A stretch of 7,722 nt of DNA from JBFYKJ01 sp041306005 (GCA_041306005.1 JBFYKJ010000031.1:1-7722); one strand, 5' to 3'; positions 1 to 7,052 are shown, numbered from the stretch's first letter. Numbers and translations are program-made. The notes: generated by a model from the letters alone, not told the origin.

Positions 1-83
1 ATTGAAGAAGCTCTGACCGCACACAAGAAGGGCCGCACACGCCAACCTGCAGTTCTGCGCGCAGTTTCCATCACGGGCCGCGC
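1..83. other. Unassigned left edge; possible start of another gene
   Basis: No gene can be assigned securely here. On the minus strand, the preceding stop codon (84-86) is embedded in a GGTGA Shine-Dalgarno-like string followed nine bases later by GTG-ATG (69-74); that frame stays open to the edge for about 24 codons, so a fourth operon gene may begin here. On the plus strand, frame 1 is open from base 1 to a TAG at 130-132, giving 43 codons that would overlap the end of the 385-aa gene. Codons in both readings (ACT, AGA, GCT, TCT on minus; GTT, CAA, CCT on plus) differ from the AGG/ATA-rich use of the neighbouring genes. Too short to recognise a product. Confidence 0.25.
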
Positions 84-317
84 TCACCCGAACAAGCCGG
101 CGACTATCGGGAAGAGCTGCAGGACTATGTAGATCACCAGTATTATTATCACTATCAACAGCAGGCTGCCGAAGATGCCCGGGTGGAAGATGCCCATCAT
201 GCCCTTCCCGAACGACTGCCCGCCCTCGCTGAACGCGGCAGTCCCGACCGGGATGCCCTCCCTCGTCAGGGCTATGTCGCGCAGGTCGCGGTTGGATATG
301 CCCGCCTTTTTCAGCTC
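84..317 (-). repeat. Tail-anchor module, copy B (direct repeat of 2299-2523)
   Basis: This stretch encodes residues 309-385 of the 385-aa protein and is a diverged direct copy of the end of the 510-aa gene. From ELKKAG to the LF near the end of the membrane helix, about 45 of 69 residues are identical by hand alignment, without a gap. DNA similarity is also visible: for example, the plus strand near 124 and near 2329 both begin GACTATGTA and share TATTATCACTA. Copy B differs at the very end by two extra residues (terminus VAGLFG against VNF). Confidence 0.85.
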
Positions 318-1241
318 CTCGAGGCTGACTTTGCCATCCTTCTTCTTTTCCCCGCCGGCAAGCTTTGCAGCCGCTACTTCTTCCTTTACTATCTCCCGCG
401 CCCGTTCGGGGGTCAGCGCCTCGCCGGTTTGCGCCTCGCCCTGCCCCCTGTTGAAGTTTTGAATCACATGCCCGCCGCCCGCCGTGCGCACCACTCTTCT
501 TACTGTCTGCGGCCCGGCTCGCCTGCCCGCCTCTTGGCCGCGCGCCCTTGCCTCTTCGTTCTGGGCACCTGGCCCTCTCCGGTCAGGCTCGGCTTCGGGC
601 TCAACAGGCGCGGCTTCGCGGCCGCCTTCCGGTGCGCCCGCGCGCTCCTCAGCCTGCCGGGCCCGCGCTTCCATCTCTTGCCTTCTCGCGAGTTCATCCC
701 TTTCGGTGGAAACCCTCCTGAGCTCCGCCTTGGTGTCCGTGAGTGCGGCATTAAGCAGATTGCACTCTTCACTTAGCCTCGCATGTTCGGCGCTAACGCG
801 CTTATGCGCTTCCTTCAGCTTCTCGTAATCCCCGTGCCTCAGGTTCCGGGCGTTGGCCATCTGCCCTTCAAGCGCGGCCTTTTGGGCTTCCACCTCCGCC
901 AGCCTGCCGCTGGTTTCGTCCAGTTTCCCGCTCACCTCGTGGAACCGGCGTTCCGTCTCATGTGAATCCTGCACTGATTTCCTCCATTCGCCTTTCCAGT
1001 GGTCGGCTTCCTGACTCCGCTGCTTCGCGGCCTTCTTCCACGCAGCCGGGCTGCCCAATAGCGTTCCCCTTCCCCGCCTCTTCTTTTCCGGTTCGCTGGG
1101 AGCCTCGCGAGCCTCGATGCTCTTTCTTGCGGCCGCAAGGTTTTCGACTATGCTGCCCGCCGCCTTGTGCATGCCTTCTATGCCCCTCTCATGCTGGTGC
1201 AATGACCTCTTCAAGGACGTCCGGCTGCGGTATTGCTCCAT
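84..1241 (-). CDS. Tail-anchored coiled-coil protein (385 aa), unknown function
   Basis: I do not recognise a named family. Residues 1-60 are basic and helical, with a KKRRGRG patch near 53-59. Residues about 70-200 are a long, Glu/Arg/Lys/Ala-rich coiled coil with few prolines. Residues about 200-270 form a Pro/Gly/Glu/Arg-rich disordered linker. A short helix (about 276-294) leads to a C-terminal module from E309: ELKKAG, REGIP, AAF, MGIF-x-PGIF, then an unbroken hydrophobic helix at about 354-384 that ends the protein. No signal peptide is seen, so the predicted form is a tail-anchored membrane protein with the coiled coil in the cytoplasm. The C-terminal module matches that of the 510-aa gene two positions upstream. 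The start lies 12 nt after the stop of the 347-aa gene, with GAGGT overlapping that stop about 14 nt before ATG. Role inferred: membrane-bound scaffold or tether. Confidence 0.88.
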   Translation of the reverse strand: MEQYRSRTSLKRSLHQHERGIEGMHKAAGSIVENLAAARKSIEAREAPSEPEKKRRGRGTLLGSPAAWKKAAKQRSQEADHWKGEWRKSVQDSHETERRFHEVSGKLDETSGRLAEVEAQKAALEGQMANARNLRHGDYEKLKEAHKRVSAEHARLSEECNLLNAALTDTKAELRRVSTERDELARRQEMEARARQAEERAGAPEGGREAAPVEPEAEPDRRGPGAQNEEARARGQEAGRRAGPQTVRRVVRTAGGGHVIQNFNRGQGEAQTGEALTPERAREIVKEEVAAAKLAGGEKKKDGKVSLEELKKAGISNRDLRDIALTREGIPVGTAAFSEGGQSFGKGMMGIFHPGIFGSLLLIVIIILVIYIVLQLFPIVAGLFG

Positions 1242-1253
1242 TATTTTTTGGCT

Positions 1254-2297
1254 CTACCTCTTTTTGCCCTGATCTAATTGCCTGTTTAACCTATAAATCC
1301 GCTGGGCCCTCCTTGTGTAATCCCCGGCCAGTTTGTCCAGGGCATTCCTATGGCGCTCCAAGTCGTTCGGGTCAAGGCCCTTTTCTATCCATTGCTGCTC
1401 AAGCGGCACGTCTTCTGCAAAGCCCATCTGCCTTGCTATGAAATTATCCCTGTGCTCCCTGCCGCCGAGAGCCGCGGTTATGGCATCGAACGCGGCCTCG
1501 CCGCCGCGCTTCTTTGAGAACCTCTGCCGGACCTCATCGGCCGAAAGCTTCATGCCCTCGGGCCCGCCCATTGCCGCCCCTACTATCTCATGAGGCCAAA
1601 GCGAGCCGAACGCCCTATCCACTTCTGCGTCGGGTATCTTGCGCAGGTATTTGCGCCCGAAGCTTCCCTTGACGGCCTTGGGTTCGGGCTTGAGATTTAT
1701 CCTTATCATCCTGCGGCCGGACATAAATGCTTCCGGGGCTTCCCTTGCATGCTCCTTCGCCCTCGCGGCTTCCTCTTTTGCAAGCCTTCTGCCCTCTTTT
1801 GCCTGCGCCTTTGCCAGCTTCTCCGCGCGTTTGGCCTCTTCTCTCTCCAGCCGGTCAGCATCCGCCCTGACCTGTTCCGCCTCTTTGGCCTCCACAAAAC
1901 CCCTAAGCTCTTTGGCTATGCGCCCCATCTCCGAAGCCCTCTCCTCCCTGCTGCCCGCATCCGGGTTCATCCATGCGCGGTCGTACCTCTCGAGCAGTTC
2001 ATATAACCTTGCCTCATCGCCGCCCTGCCTCTTCCAGTTCTCGACTATCGGCTCCAGCTTAAGCGGGTCCATGGGGTCGAGCTTAAAGCCCGTGTGTTCG
2101 GCCGCCTTCATGACGGTCCCGGAAGCGACGGCATAGCCTGTCGGCAAATCGTGGAACCTGTCTTTTATGCCTGCCTTGCGGGCAGTATCTTTGTCTTTCG
2201 GCAACGGGGCCCACTCCCCGGCGGCGGGCGCCCGCTTGCGGAAGATTGAGTTTATTATCCCTCTCTTCTCATGCGATATGGGGGCCCTTTCAGCCAT
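1254..2297 (-). CDS. Soluble charged helical protein (347 aa), unknown function
   Basis: No known family is recognised. Residues 1-50 are basic with several prolines; 51-115 look like a small folded helical region (LPTGYAVASG at 51-60, aromatic and leucine-rich LYELLERYDRAW at about 98-109). Residues about 118-188 are a very charged Lys/Glu/Ala/Arg helix, probably a coiled coil. Residues about 195-347 look globular and helical, with GSFGRKYLRK at 211-220, SLWPHEIVGAAMGGPEGMKL at 232-251, and a basic helical C-terminus. There is no membrane segment or signal peptide. Its ATG comes one base after the TAA of the 510-aa gene, so translation is probably coupled, and a 12-nt gap separates it from the 385-aa gene. 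Lying between two anchored coiled-coil proteins, it may be their soluble partner; this is inference from gene order and helical character. Confidence 0.85.
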   Translation of the reverse strand: MAERAPISHEKRGIINSIFRKRAPAAGEWAPLPKDKDTARKAGIKDRFHDLPTGYAVASGTVMKAAEHTGFKLDPMDPLKLEPIVENWKRQGGDEARLYELLERYDRAWMNPDAGSREERASEMGRIAKELRGFVEAKEAEQVRADADRLEREEAKRAEKLAKAQAKEGRRLAKEEAARAKEHAREAPEAFMSGRRMIRINLKPEPKAVKGSFGRKYLRKIPDAEVDRAFGSLWPHEIVGAAMGGPEGMKLSADEVRQRFSKKRGGEAAFDAITAALGGREHRDNFIARQMGFAEDVPLEQQWIEKGLDPNDLERHRNALDKLAGDYTRRAQRIYRLNRQLDQGKKR

Positions 2298-2298
2298 C

Positions 2299-2523
2299 TT
2301 AGAAGTTCACGAACTTGAACAGGTGCAGGACTATGTAAATGAGCAGCACTATTATCACTACCATCAGCAGGCTCGCGAAGATCCCGGGGTTGAAGATCCC
2401 CATGAGCCCCCTCCCAAGGTTGCGGCCATTCTCCGCGAACGCGGCCGCGCCGGTGGGGATGCCTTCGCGGGCCTTGACTATCCTCTCAATGTCCCTTGCC
2501 GAAAGGCCCGCCTTCTTCAGCTC
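2299..2523 (-). repeat. Tail-anchor module, copy A (direct repeat of 84-317)
   Basis: This stretch encodes residues 437-510 of the 510-aa protein. It holds a helix starting ELKKAG, a conserved REGIP turn, a Gly-rich segment, the MGIF-x-PGIF juxtamembrane motif and the membrane helix. It matches the end of the 385-aa gene, while the long N-terminal parts of the two proteins do not align by eye. The unit therefore behaves as a separable anchor domain. Confidence 0.85.
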
Positions 2524-3831
2524 GTCCACGTAGGATCCCGCCTTGGCTTCACTCGCAGGCTGCCGCGACTCGCCGACAACTCCCCTGACCTGCTCTAGGA
2601 TATCCTCTTGAAACCTTGCCAGGTCCTCGCGGGTCACGCCTTCTTCCCGCCCCCCCTGCTGGATGATGTCTCCGACCTCCTCGCCGGCCTGCTCGTGGGT
2701 GATGGCCCCGCTGCGCAGTTCCTCAATCACTCGATCGACCCTTTTCCCAAGTTTTTTCCCAAGCTTCTTGAGCCTCTTGTCCTGCCGCTTCTCCAACTTC
2801 TTCATCCTGCGCCTTAACTCCTCCCTGCCTTCCTGCGGGGTGCCTCTTGTTTGCGGTGCAGGCCCACCGCTTGGCGGCGGTGGCGGCACGCCGGCGCCCT
2901 CGAGCTCGCGTAGCCTGGCCTCCGCAGCATTTCCCGCTCTCTGCGCATTCTCCCTATCCTCTTCAGCAGACTTTGCTCTACTCTCTGCGAACTCGACCCT
3001 CCTCTCAGCCTCCTTAAGCTGATTCATGACGTGGTCCCTTTCCTCATCGGGCCAGCCTTGCTTTACCTCAAGCTCCCGCTTTAATCTCTCCACTTCACGC
3101 ATGGCAGTATCCCGTGCGGCAGTAGCATCCTTCGCCCACTTGTTTGCCTTCTGCGCGTTCGAGGCCGCTATCTCCCTTTCTTTAGTGGACCTTTCACGCT
3201 CCCCGGCGTGCCTTTTTTCTAATTCATCAAGCTCCTCGTCGTGAACCTCGTTCAATACCCTGATCCTATTTTGCAGAGCTTTCACCCTTTCCGGATTCCC
3301 GGATTTCTTGGCTTCCTTGAGCTCCTCCCGCAGTTTCATCTCATTATTAAAACTGTACTGATAATTTTCCGCCCTTTCAAGCCGCCTCTGGATAATGCCC
3401 TGCCTGCCGGCAAGCTCCCTTTCTAGCCCCCTGTTGCCCGATGCGCGGGCCTTATCCCGGGCGGCCTGCAACCTGGCTCGCTCCTCCAAAAGAATTGCAT
3501 GCTCGCGTTCCAGCGGCACGTTCATGCCGATGACATCCGAATAGCCGTCGCGGCGCCTGTCGAATCTCTCCGGGTGCTGCCTGTACGCCTTTGCCTCGGC
3601 TGCTCTGCGGGACTCCCACTCTGCCGACGTCAGGTTCTTAACGCGCCGTTCACCCTCGAGGCCCGGGATTGCCGGCTCTGTCTTTGTGCGGGTCGAATAA
3701 CCTGCCTTGGTATTGCGCATACCCGGGAGCCTTATCTGGCGGGCCCTAGGGCTTATCCCAACTGCCCACGGTTGCGCCTTCTCCGCCGGTTTTAGGGGGT
3801 TCGCCCGGTTTGTAGGTTTTACTATTCCCAT
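2299..3831 (-). CDS. Tail-anchored coiled-coil protein (510 aa), unknown function
   Basis: I do not recognise a named family. Residues 1-100 are basic and proline-containing, probably disordered. Residues about 105-312 are a long coiled coil rich in Glu, Arg, Lys and Ala. A proline run (GVPPPPPSGGPAP, about 314-326) breaks it. Residues about 335-372 are a strikingly basic helix (for example KRLKKLGKKLGKR, 352-364), followed by an acidic, Gln/Gly-containing segment. The C-terminal module runs from E437 (ELKKAG, REGIP, AAAF, MGIF-x-PGIF) into a hydrophobic helix at about 483-506 that almost ends the chain, as in tail-anchored proteins. The ATG at 3831 has no Shine-Dalgarno sequence and follows an AT-rich island, consistent with a leaderless or very short-leader transcript. 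It is first of three co-directional genes, and its last module is repeated in the third. Probably a membrane-bound structural or tethering protein (inference). Confidence 0.88.
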   Translation of the reverse strand: MGIVKPTNRANPLKPAEKAQPWAVGISPRARQIRLPGMRNTKAGYSTRTKTEPAIPGLEGERRVKNLTSAEWESRRAAEAKAYRQHPERFDRRRDGYSDVIGMNVPLEREHAILLEERARLQAARDKARASGNRGLERELAGRQGIIQRRLERAENYQYSFNNEMKLREELKEAKKSGNPERVKALQNRIRVLNEVHDEELDELEKRHAGERERSTKEREIAASNAQKANKWAKDATAARDTAMREVERLKRELEVKQGWPDEERDHVMNQLKEAERRVEFAESRAKSAEEDRENAQRAGNAAEARLRELEGAGVPPPPPSGGPAPQTRGTPQEGREELRRRMKKLEKRQDKRLKKLGKKLGKRVDRVIEELRSGAITHEQAGEEVGDIIQQGGREEGVTREDLARFQEDILEQVRGVVGESRQPASEAKAGSYVDELKKAGLSARDIERIVKAREGIPTGAAAFAENGRNLGRGLMGIFNPGIFASLLMVVIIVLLIYIVLHLFKFVNF

Positions 3832-3840
3832 ATTAGCTGG

Positions 3841-3870
3841 TTATATTCTATACCCTTAAAACTATTAAAC
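3841..3870 (-). promoter_or_regulatory. AT-rich archaeal-type promoter for the coiled-coil operon
   Basis: The 44-bp gap between the 433-aa and 510-aa genes holds an AT-rich island in GC-rich surroundings. Read on the minus strand it contains TTTAATAG (3869-3862), TTTTAA (3861-3856) and TATAGAATATAA (3852-3841). A TATA box centred near 3863 would place transcription start, by the usual archaeal spacing of about 25 nt, near 3837, giving a leader of only about 6 nt. This fits the absence of a Shine-Dalgarno sequence before ATG 3831. The T-rich runs could equally help terminate the upstream operon. No BRE is convincingly resolved. Confidence 0.5.
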
Positions 3871-3875
3871 CGCCG

Positions 3876-5177
3876 TCATGCGAACCCGGGCCTCTTCGCC
3901 AGGTCCTTCCTTATCCCCGCGACGAGCTCCCTCATCACGGTGTCGTTTATCAGGCTCTGGATTATCGGCTGGTCGGCGCTCGCGATGGCGAGCCTCATGT
4001 CCCAGCCGTCCACGGCGTCGTGCCCGCCGTACGCGGCAATCGTTCTTGCCAGCAGGTCCAGGTCCTGGACGACGCCGTTGCCCAGTATCGCCGCCTCGAG
4101 CTCGAAGCCCGTGACGCTCACGCTCATGTAGTCCACGATATACCCGGCGGCCCTCTCGATGCAAAGCTGCATGCTGGGCCTGCGGTCGAGCATTTTCAGA
4201 TAATCCAGCAGGATGCCCACGGCGCCGTCGGTATATTCGAGCCTTGACAGTCTTTCCAGCGGCATCTTCTTCCCGCCGACATCGATTAGCCCCTCTTTTA
4301 AGGCGGCCCGCACCCTTTCGACCTTCTCGCCGTCAGAATATACAAGCGTGCCCTTCAAGTCCGCCAGCGCGTTCGCGAGCCTCTTTCTGTCGACCTCGTG
4401 GCGCCCTTCCTCCGCCCTGACGCCCGCGAGCATCACCTCGTCTGTGGGGAAGGCGCCCGGGCAGCGGGTTATCATCAGGGTGTGCGTCGCGACCGATAAG
4501 TCATCAGCCCACATCCTCGCGGCGCCGGCGATGTCCCGGGGCGACGGCAGGCGCAGCATCTCTATCGCCTTTCCCATGAAAGATACCCTCGCATCCCTCG
4601 GCGGGAACGCGGCCGGGACCACGGACCTTATGTGCGACGCAAGGCTCGTCTGGTAGGCGATTGTGTTTAATACCATGCCCGGCACGCTCTTCGAGAAGAG
4701 TGAAACGACCTCCTCCAGCTGTTTTTTCTCTATTGGTTTAGCCCTCCCGCCCGCGGGCGCCGGTTTATCCGCCTTCCCGGGCGCGAAGTCCACGAACGGG
4801 CATTTCAGCACGACATCCAGGGCGGCGTTCCCCTCGCAGTCCCCGGTAAGGAAGAACGGGAAAGTCCTGCACACGGTGGGCCTGACATCGTATATCGCGC
4901 ACAGGTTGTCTTTCCTCAGGTTCACGCACGAGCCGTCGGCCTTGTTCCTCATCCGGGCGTCGTAGGGCGTCAAAGGTATCACCTTCACCTCGGCCACCGC
5001 AGTCCCGAGCCCGGCCTTCTTGAAGCCGTCAAGGTCCCCCCTCGTCAGGCCTATCCGGCCGTAGCAGCAGAGCCCGCAGCGGGCGCAGTCAAAGCCCGAG
5101 CCCTTTGGAAAGGTGGATATCCAGCCGACCTTCCTTCCGTCCAGCTTCACGCTGCCGCTGAAAAGCCCTGGTTTCAT
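3876..5177 (-). CDS. YkgJ-type cysteine-cluster protein with long C-terminal extension (433 aa)
   Basis: The N-terminal third carries the YkgJ family signature (putative zinc- or iron-chelating domain, often found as an Fe-S or metal-cluster candidate): CARCGLCC at C31-C34-C37-C38, then C84, C93 in NLCAIY, RPTVCRTFPFF with C103, C114 and C126. The domain ends near residue 130, as is usual for the family. A short Lys/Pro/Ala linker follows (about 132-150), then about 280 residues of helical sequence I cannot assign, with only two cysteines (C239, C339) and no membrane helix. The start ATG has no clear Shine-Dalgarno sequence; it lies 57 nt after the radical SAM gene, in the same orientation. 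YkgJ proteins commonly lie near genes for metal-dependent modification, so a shared pathway with the radical SAM enzyme is a reasonable inference; the substrate is unknown. Confidence 0.88.
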   Translation of the reverse strand: MKPGLFSGSVKLDGRKVGWISTFPKGSGFDCARCGLCCYGRIGLTRGDLDGFKKAGLGTAVAEVKVIPLTPYDARMRNKADGSCVNLRKDNLCAIYDVRPTVCRTFPFFLTGDCEGNAALDVVLKCPFVDFAPGKADKPAPAGGRAKPIEKKQLEEVVSLFSKSVPGMVLNTIAYQTSLASHIRSVVPAAFPPRDARVSFMGKAIEMLRLPSPRDIAGAARMWADDLSVATHTLMITRCPGAFPTDEVMLAGVRAEEGRHEVDRKRLANALADLKGTLVYSDGEKVERVRAALKEGLIDVGGKKMPLERLSRLEYTDGAVGILLDYLKMLDRRPSMQLCIERAAGYIVDYMSVSVTGFELEAAILGNGVVQDLDLLARTIAAYGGHDAVDGWDMRLAIASADQPIIQSLINDTVMRELVAGIRKDLAKRPGFA

Positions 5178-5234
5178 GTGGTTTTCGGTTGCCCGTCTAG
5201 CCGATGCCGGGTGGCGCCAAACGGCGATGGGTGT

Positions 5235-7046
5235 CTAATTAAACGGGCGGTTATAAAAAACGACGTACGGGTACTTCATGAACGCAGAGGCGTCGGCCTT
5301 GTGTTTCCCGTCGCACAGCCCGTACACCGCCCGGTTCTCTGCCCCCAGCTTTAGCTTCGGCCGCGACACGTTTTTCATGGTCAGCGAGGGCCATACCTCA
5401 TCGCCCTTCACTATCCCGTTCCTTACCGGGTACTTGCCGCCGCCCTCCCCGAAGACGACCTGCATGAAGAAGTACGCCCTCATCTCGGAGTCGCCCGGGA
5501 AATGGTATTTCGTGTTCGCGCAGGTTTTGAGGCCTCGCTTGCCCGTTTCCTTCAGGAACTCGCGGGCCTCTTCGGCCTGCATTCCGCTAGCGGCCTCGTA
5601 TTTCCCGCCGCCCAGTTTCTTGACCCCCCACAATTCGGGCATGAGCCAGACCGGGGAACCCTCCTCGAGCCGGAAAGATGCCGTCGCATGCCGTTCGATA
5701 TGTGGCGCGTTCTTCTGGAGGAACGCGAGCGTCTCCTCCGCCCGCTCCCTTGTCTCCCCCGGGAAGCCGAACATTATGAAGCACACATTCGTTATCCCCG
5801 CACCGTGCGAGTCTTGCAGTATCCTCCCGACCTCGTCCGTTCGCGTCCCCTTCCTCATCGAGTCGAGCGTCGCCTGGCACCCGGACTCAACGCCCCACAC
5901 AAGGACCCTAAAGCCGGATTCGCGCATCCTCTTTAGCAGCGGCGCGCTGTACCCTGAAGGATACGCGTATGAGTAATACGACATGCCGGGTATGTCGGCG
6001 AGGGAGCCGCCTTTGGCTGCGCCCCCTCCTGCATCGCTTTTTGCGCTCTCACCAAACCCGACGAGCTTTGCGGCCCTCTCCGCCGTCATCGTCTCGTCGT
6101 GGAACATCACCATTCTTGTCTTATACCTCTTCTTGTACATCCTCACCGTCTCGCACACCCTTTCAACGCTGTGCTCCCGGTATCCCTTATACGTAGAGTG
6201 GTGGCTGCAAAAAGCGCAGCGCGCCCAGTTGCAGCCGCGCGCCGTCATGAGCGGCAGGACCCTCACCGGGAGGAAGAACGAGTCCAGGCCGTACTGGGAG
6301 AAGTCGGGCATCGCCAGGGAGTCGAGGTCCTCGATGGGCGCGGCCTCAGTGTCAAAGCCGGCGAAGGAGACGTTCGGGACCGCGCCGCCGCGGGCCGCCG
6401 ACTGCGCACCCTCCGCCCCCCCGGCCTCTATCGCCTTGAGCAGCCTTGGCAACGCCAGCTCCCCCTCGTGGTGCACGACGAAGTCCGGCCCGAACAGCGA
6501 GAGGATGTCGCGCCTCGCGGTCCGCGTGACAGTCCCCGGGCCGCCGATTATTATCGGGACTTTCATCTCGCCCCTCACCCGCCGCATCACCTCTTTCAGC
6601 GCGGCCCCGACGGCCGGGTTTTCGTAGAAGTCCCAGAGCGAGAACCCGACGGCGTCGGGGACTGACCGCTCTATCTCGCCGTAAAGGTGCCCGGGCAGCC
6701 AATAGGGCCAGACCTTGTCGCGGGTGAACGTCAGGAGCTCCCACATATCGCATAGCGCCTCGGGGTCCGTCTTATCCGCGATCTCGTTCGACCGGGCTAT
6801 CTCATAGTTGAACCTCAAAAAGTCCTCGAGCCATGCCTCGCCATTCTCCTTGACGAGCCACTTGTACCCCTCCCGGTATATCTTGAAGACCGAGCCGTCT
6901 ACGAGGCATTCCAGAGTCGTGGGCGAGCCCTGGACGAGCGTGGCGTCTATGCCCTCCGCCCCGCACTGGCCGAGAAGGTGGGCTATGCCGAGGTCCGGCA
7001 CGCAGCGCAGCCGCGCGTCCTGCCGCTCGACCAGGGTTATCCTCAT
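5235..7046 (-). CDS. B12-binding-type radical SAM protein (603 aa)
   Basis: Predicted to cleave S-adenosylmethionine at a [4Fe-4S] cluster. Residues about 1-210 resemble the Rossmann-like B12-binding region of this superfamily: PDAVGFSLWDF (130-140), PIIIGGPGTV (164-173) and HEGELALPRLL (193-203). No DxHxxG cobalamin-ligand motif is visible, so base-off B12 binding is doubtful. The radical SAM core begins near 262. Its cluster motif is GCNWARCAFC with C272, C277 and C280, i.e. CX4CX2C rather than the usual CX3CX2C. FHDET (315-319), GVESGCQATLDSMRKGT (385-401) and MFGFPGET (425-432) match later core strands of Elp3/MiaB-like proteins. A Gly/Ala/Lys-rich insertion lies at about 332-349. Residues about 490-603 are an unassigned C-terminal domain. 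The ATG follows GAGGG (7053-7057) with 6-nt spacing. Possible roles include peptide, lipid or cofactor modification; the substrate is not evident. Confidence 0.93.
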   Translation of the reverse strand: MRITLVERQDARLRCVPDLGIAHLLGQCGAEGIDATLVQGSPTTLECLVDGSVFKIYREGYKWLVKENGEAWLEDFLRFNYEIARSNEIADKTDPEALCDMWELLTFTRDKVWPYWLPGHLYGEIERSVPDAVGFSLWDFYENPAVGAALKEVMRRVRGEMKVPIIIGGPGTVTRTARRDILSLFGPDFVVHHEGELALPRLLKAIEAGGAEGAQSAARGGAVPNVSFAGFDTEAAPIEDLDSLAMPDFSQYGLDSFFLPVRVLPLMTARGCNWARCAFCSHHSTYKGYREHSVERVCETVRMYKKRYKTRMVMFHDETMTAERAAKLVGFGESAKSDAGGGAAKGGSLADIPGMSYYSYAYPSGYSAPLLKRMRESGFRVLVWGVESGCQATLDSMRKGTRTDEVGRILQDSHGAGITNVCFIMFGFPGETRERAEETLAFLQKNAPHIERHATASFRLEEGSPVWLMPELWGVKKLGGGKYEAASGMQAEEAREFLKETGKRGLKTCANTKYHFPGDSEMRAYFFMQVVFGEGGGKYPVRNGIVKGDEVWPSLTMKNVSRPKLKLGAENRAVYGLCDGKHKADASAFMKYPYVVFYNRPFN

Positions 7047-7052
7047 TGTGAT

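Noticed and set aside
183..776. Plus-strand open frame of 197 codons opposite the 385-aa gene
   Set aside because: The minus strand encodes a coiled coil plus a tail module conserved with a second gene, which establishes the coding strand.
2303..2316. AAGTTC/GAACTT inverted repeat at the end of the 510-aa gene, considered as an operator or terminator
   Set aside because: It is coding sequence for the last residues, the loop would be only 2 nt, and the next gene starts 1 nt after the stop, so termination here is unlikely.
84..2523. The duplicated ends of two genes considered as a mobile element or phase-variation repeat
   Set aside because: The copies are diverged at the DNA level, keep frame, and coincide with a protein domain boundary; no transposase, recombinase or terminal repeats are present.
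5215..5226. CGCC-AAAC-GGCG hairpin between the radical SAM and YkgJ genes, considered as a terminator
   Set aside because: The stem is only 4 bp and no T-tract follows; in GC-rich sequence this is expected by chance.
5278..5976. Plus-strand open frame of 232 codons
   Set aside because: It lies wholly antisense to the radical SAM gene, which has clear family motifs; GC-rich DNA gives long antisense frames, and its translation is Ser/Pro/Arg-rich without a recognisable domain.
5983..6627. Plus-strand open frame of 214 codons
   Set aside because: Antisense to the radical SAM core, including the cysteine cluster; low-complexity Ser/Ala/Pro translation typical of a shadow frame.
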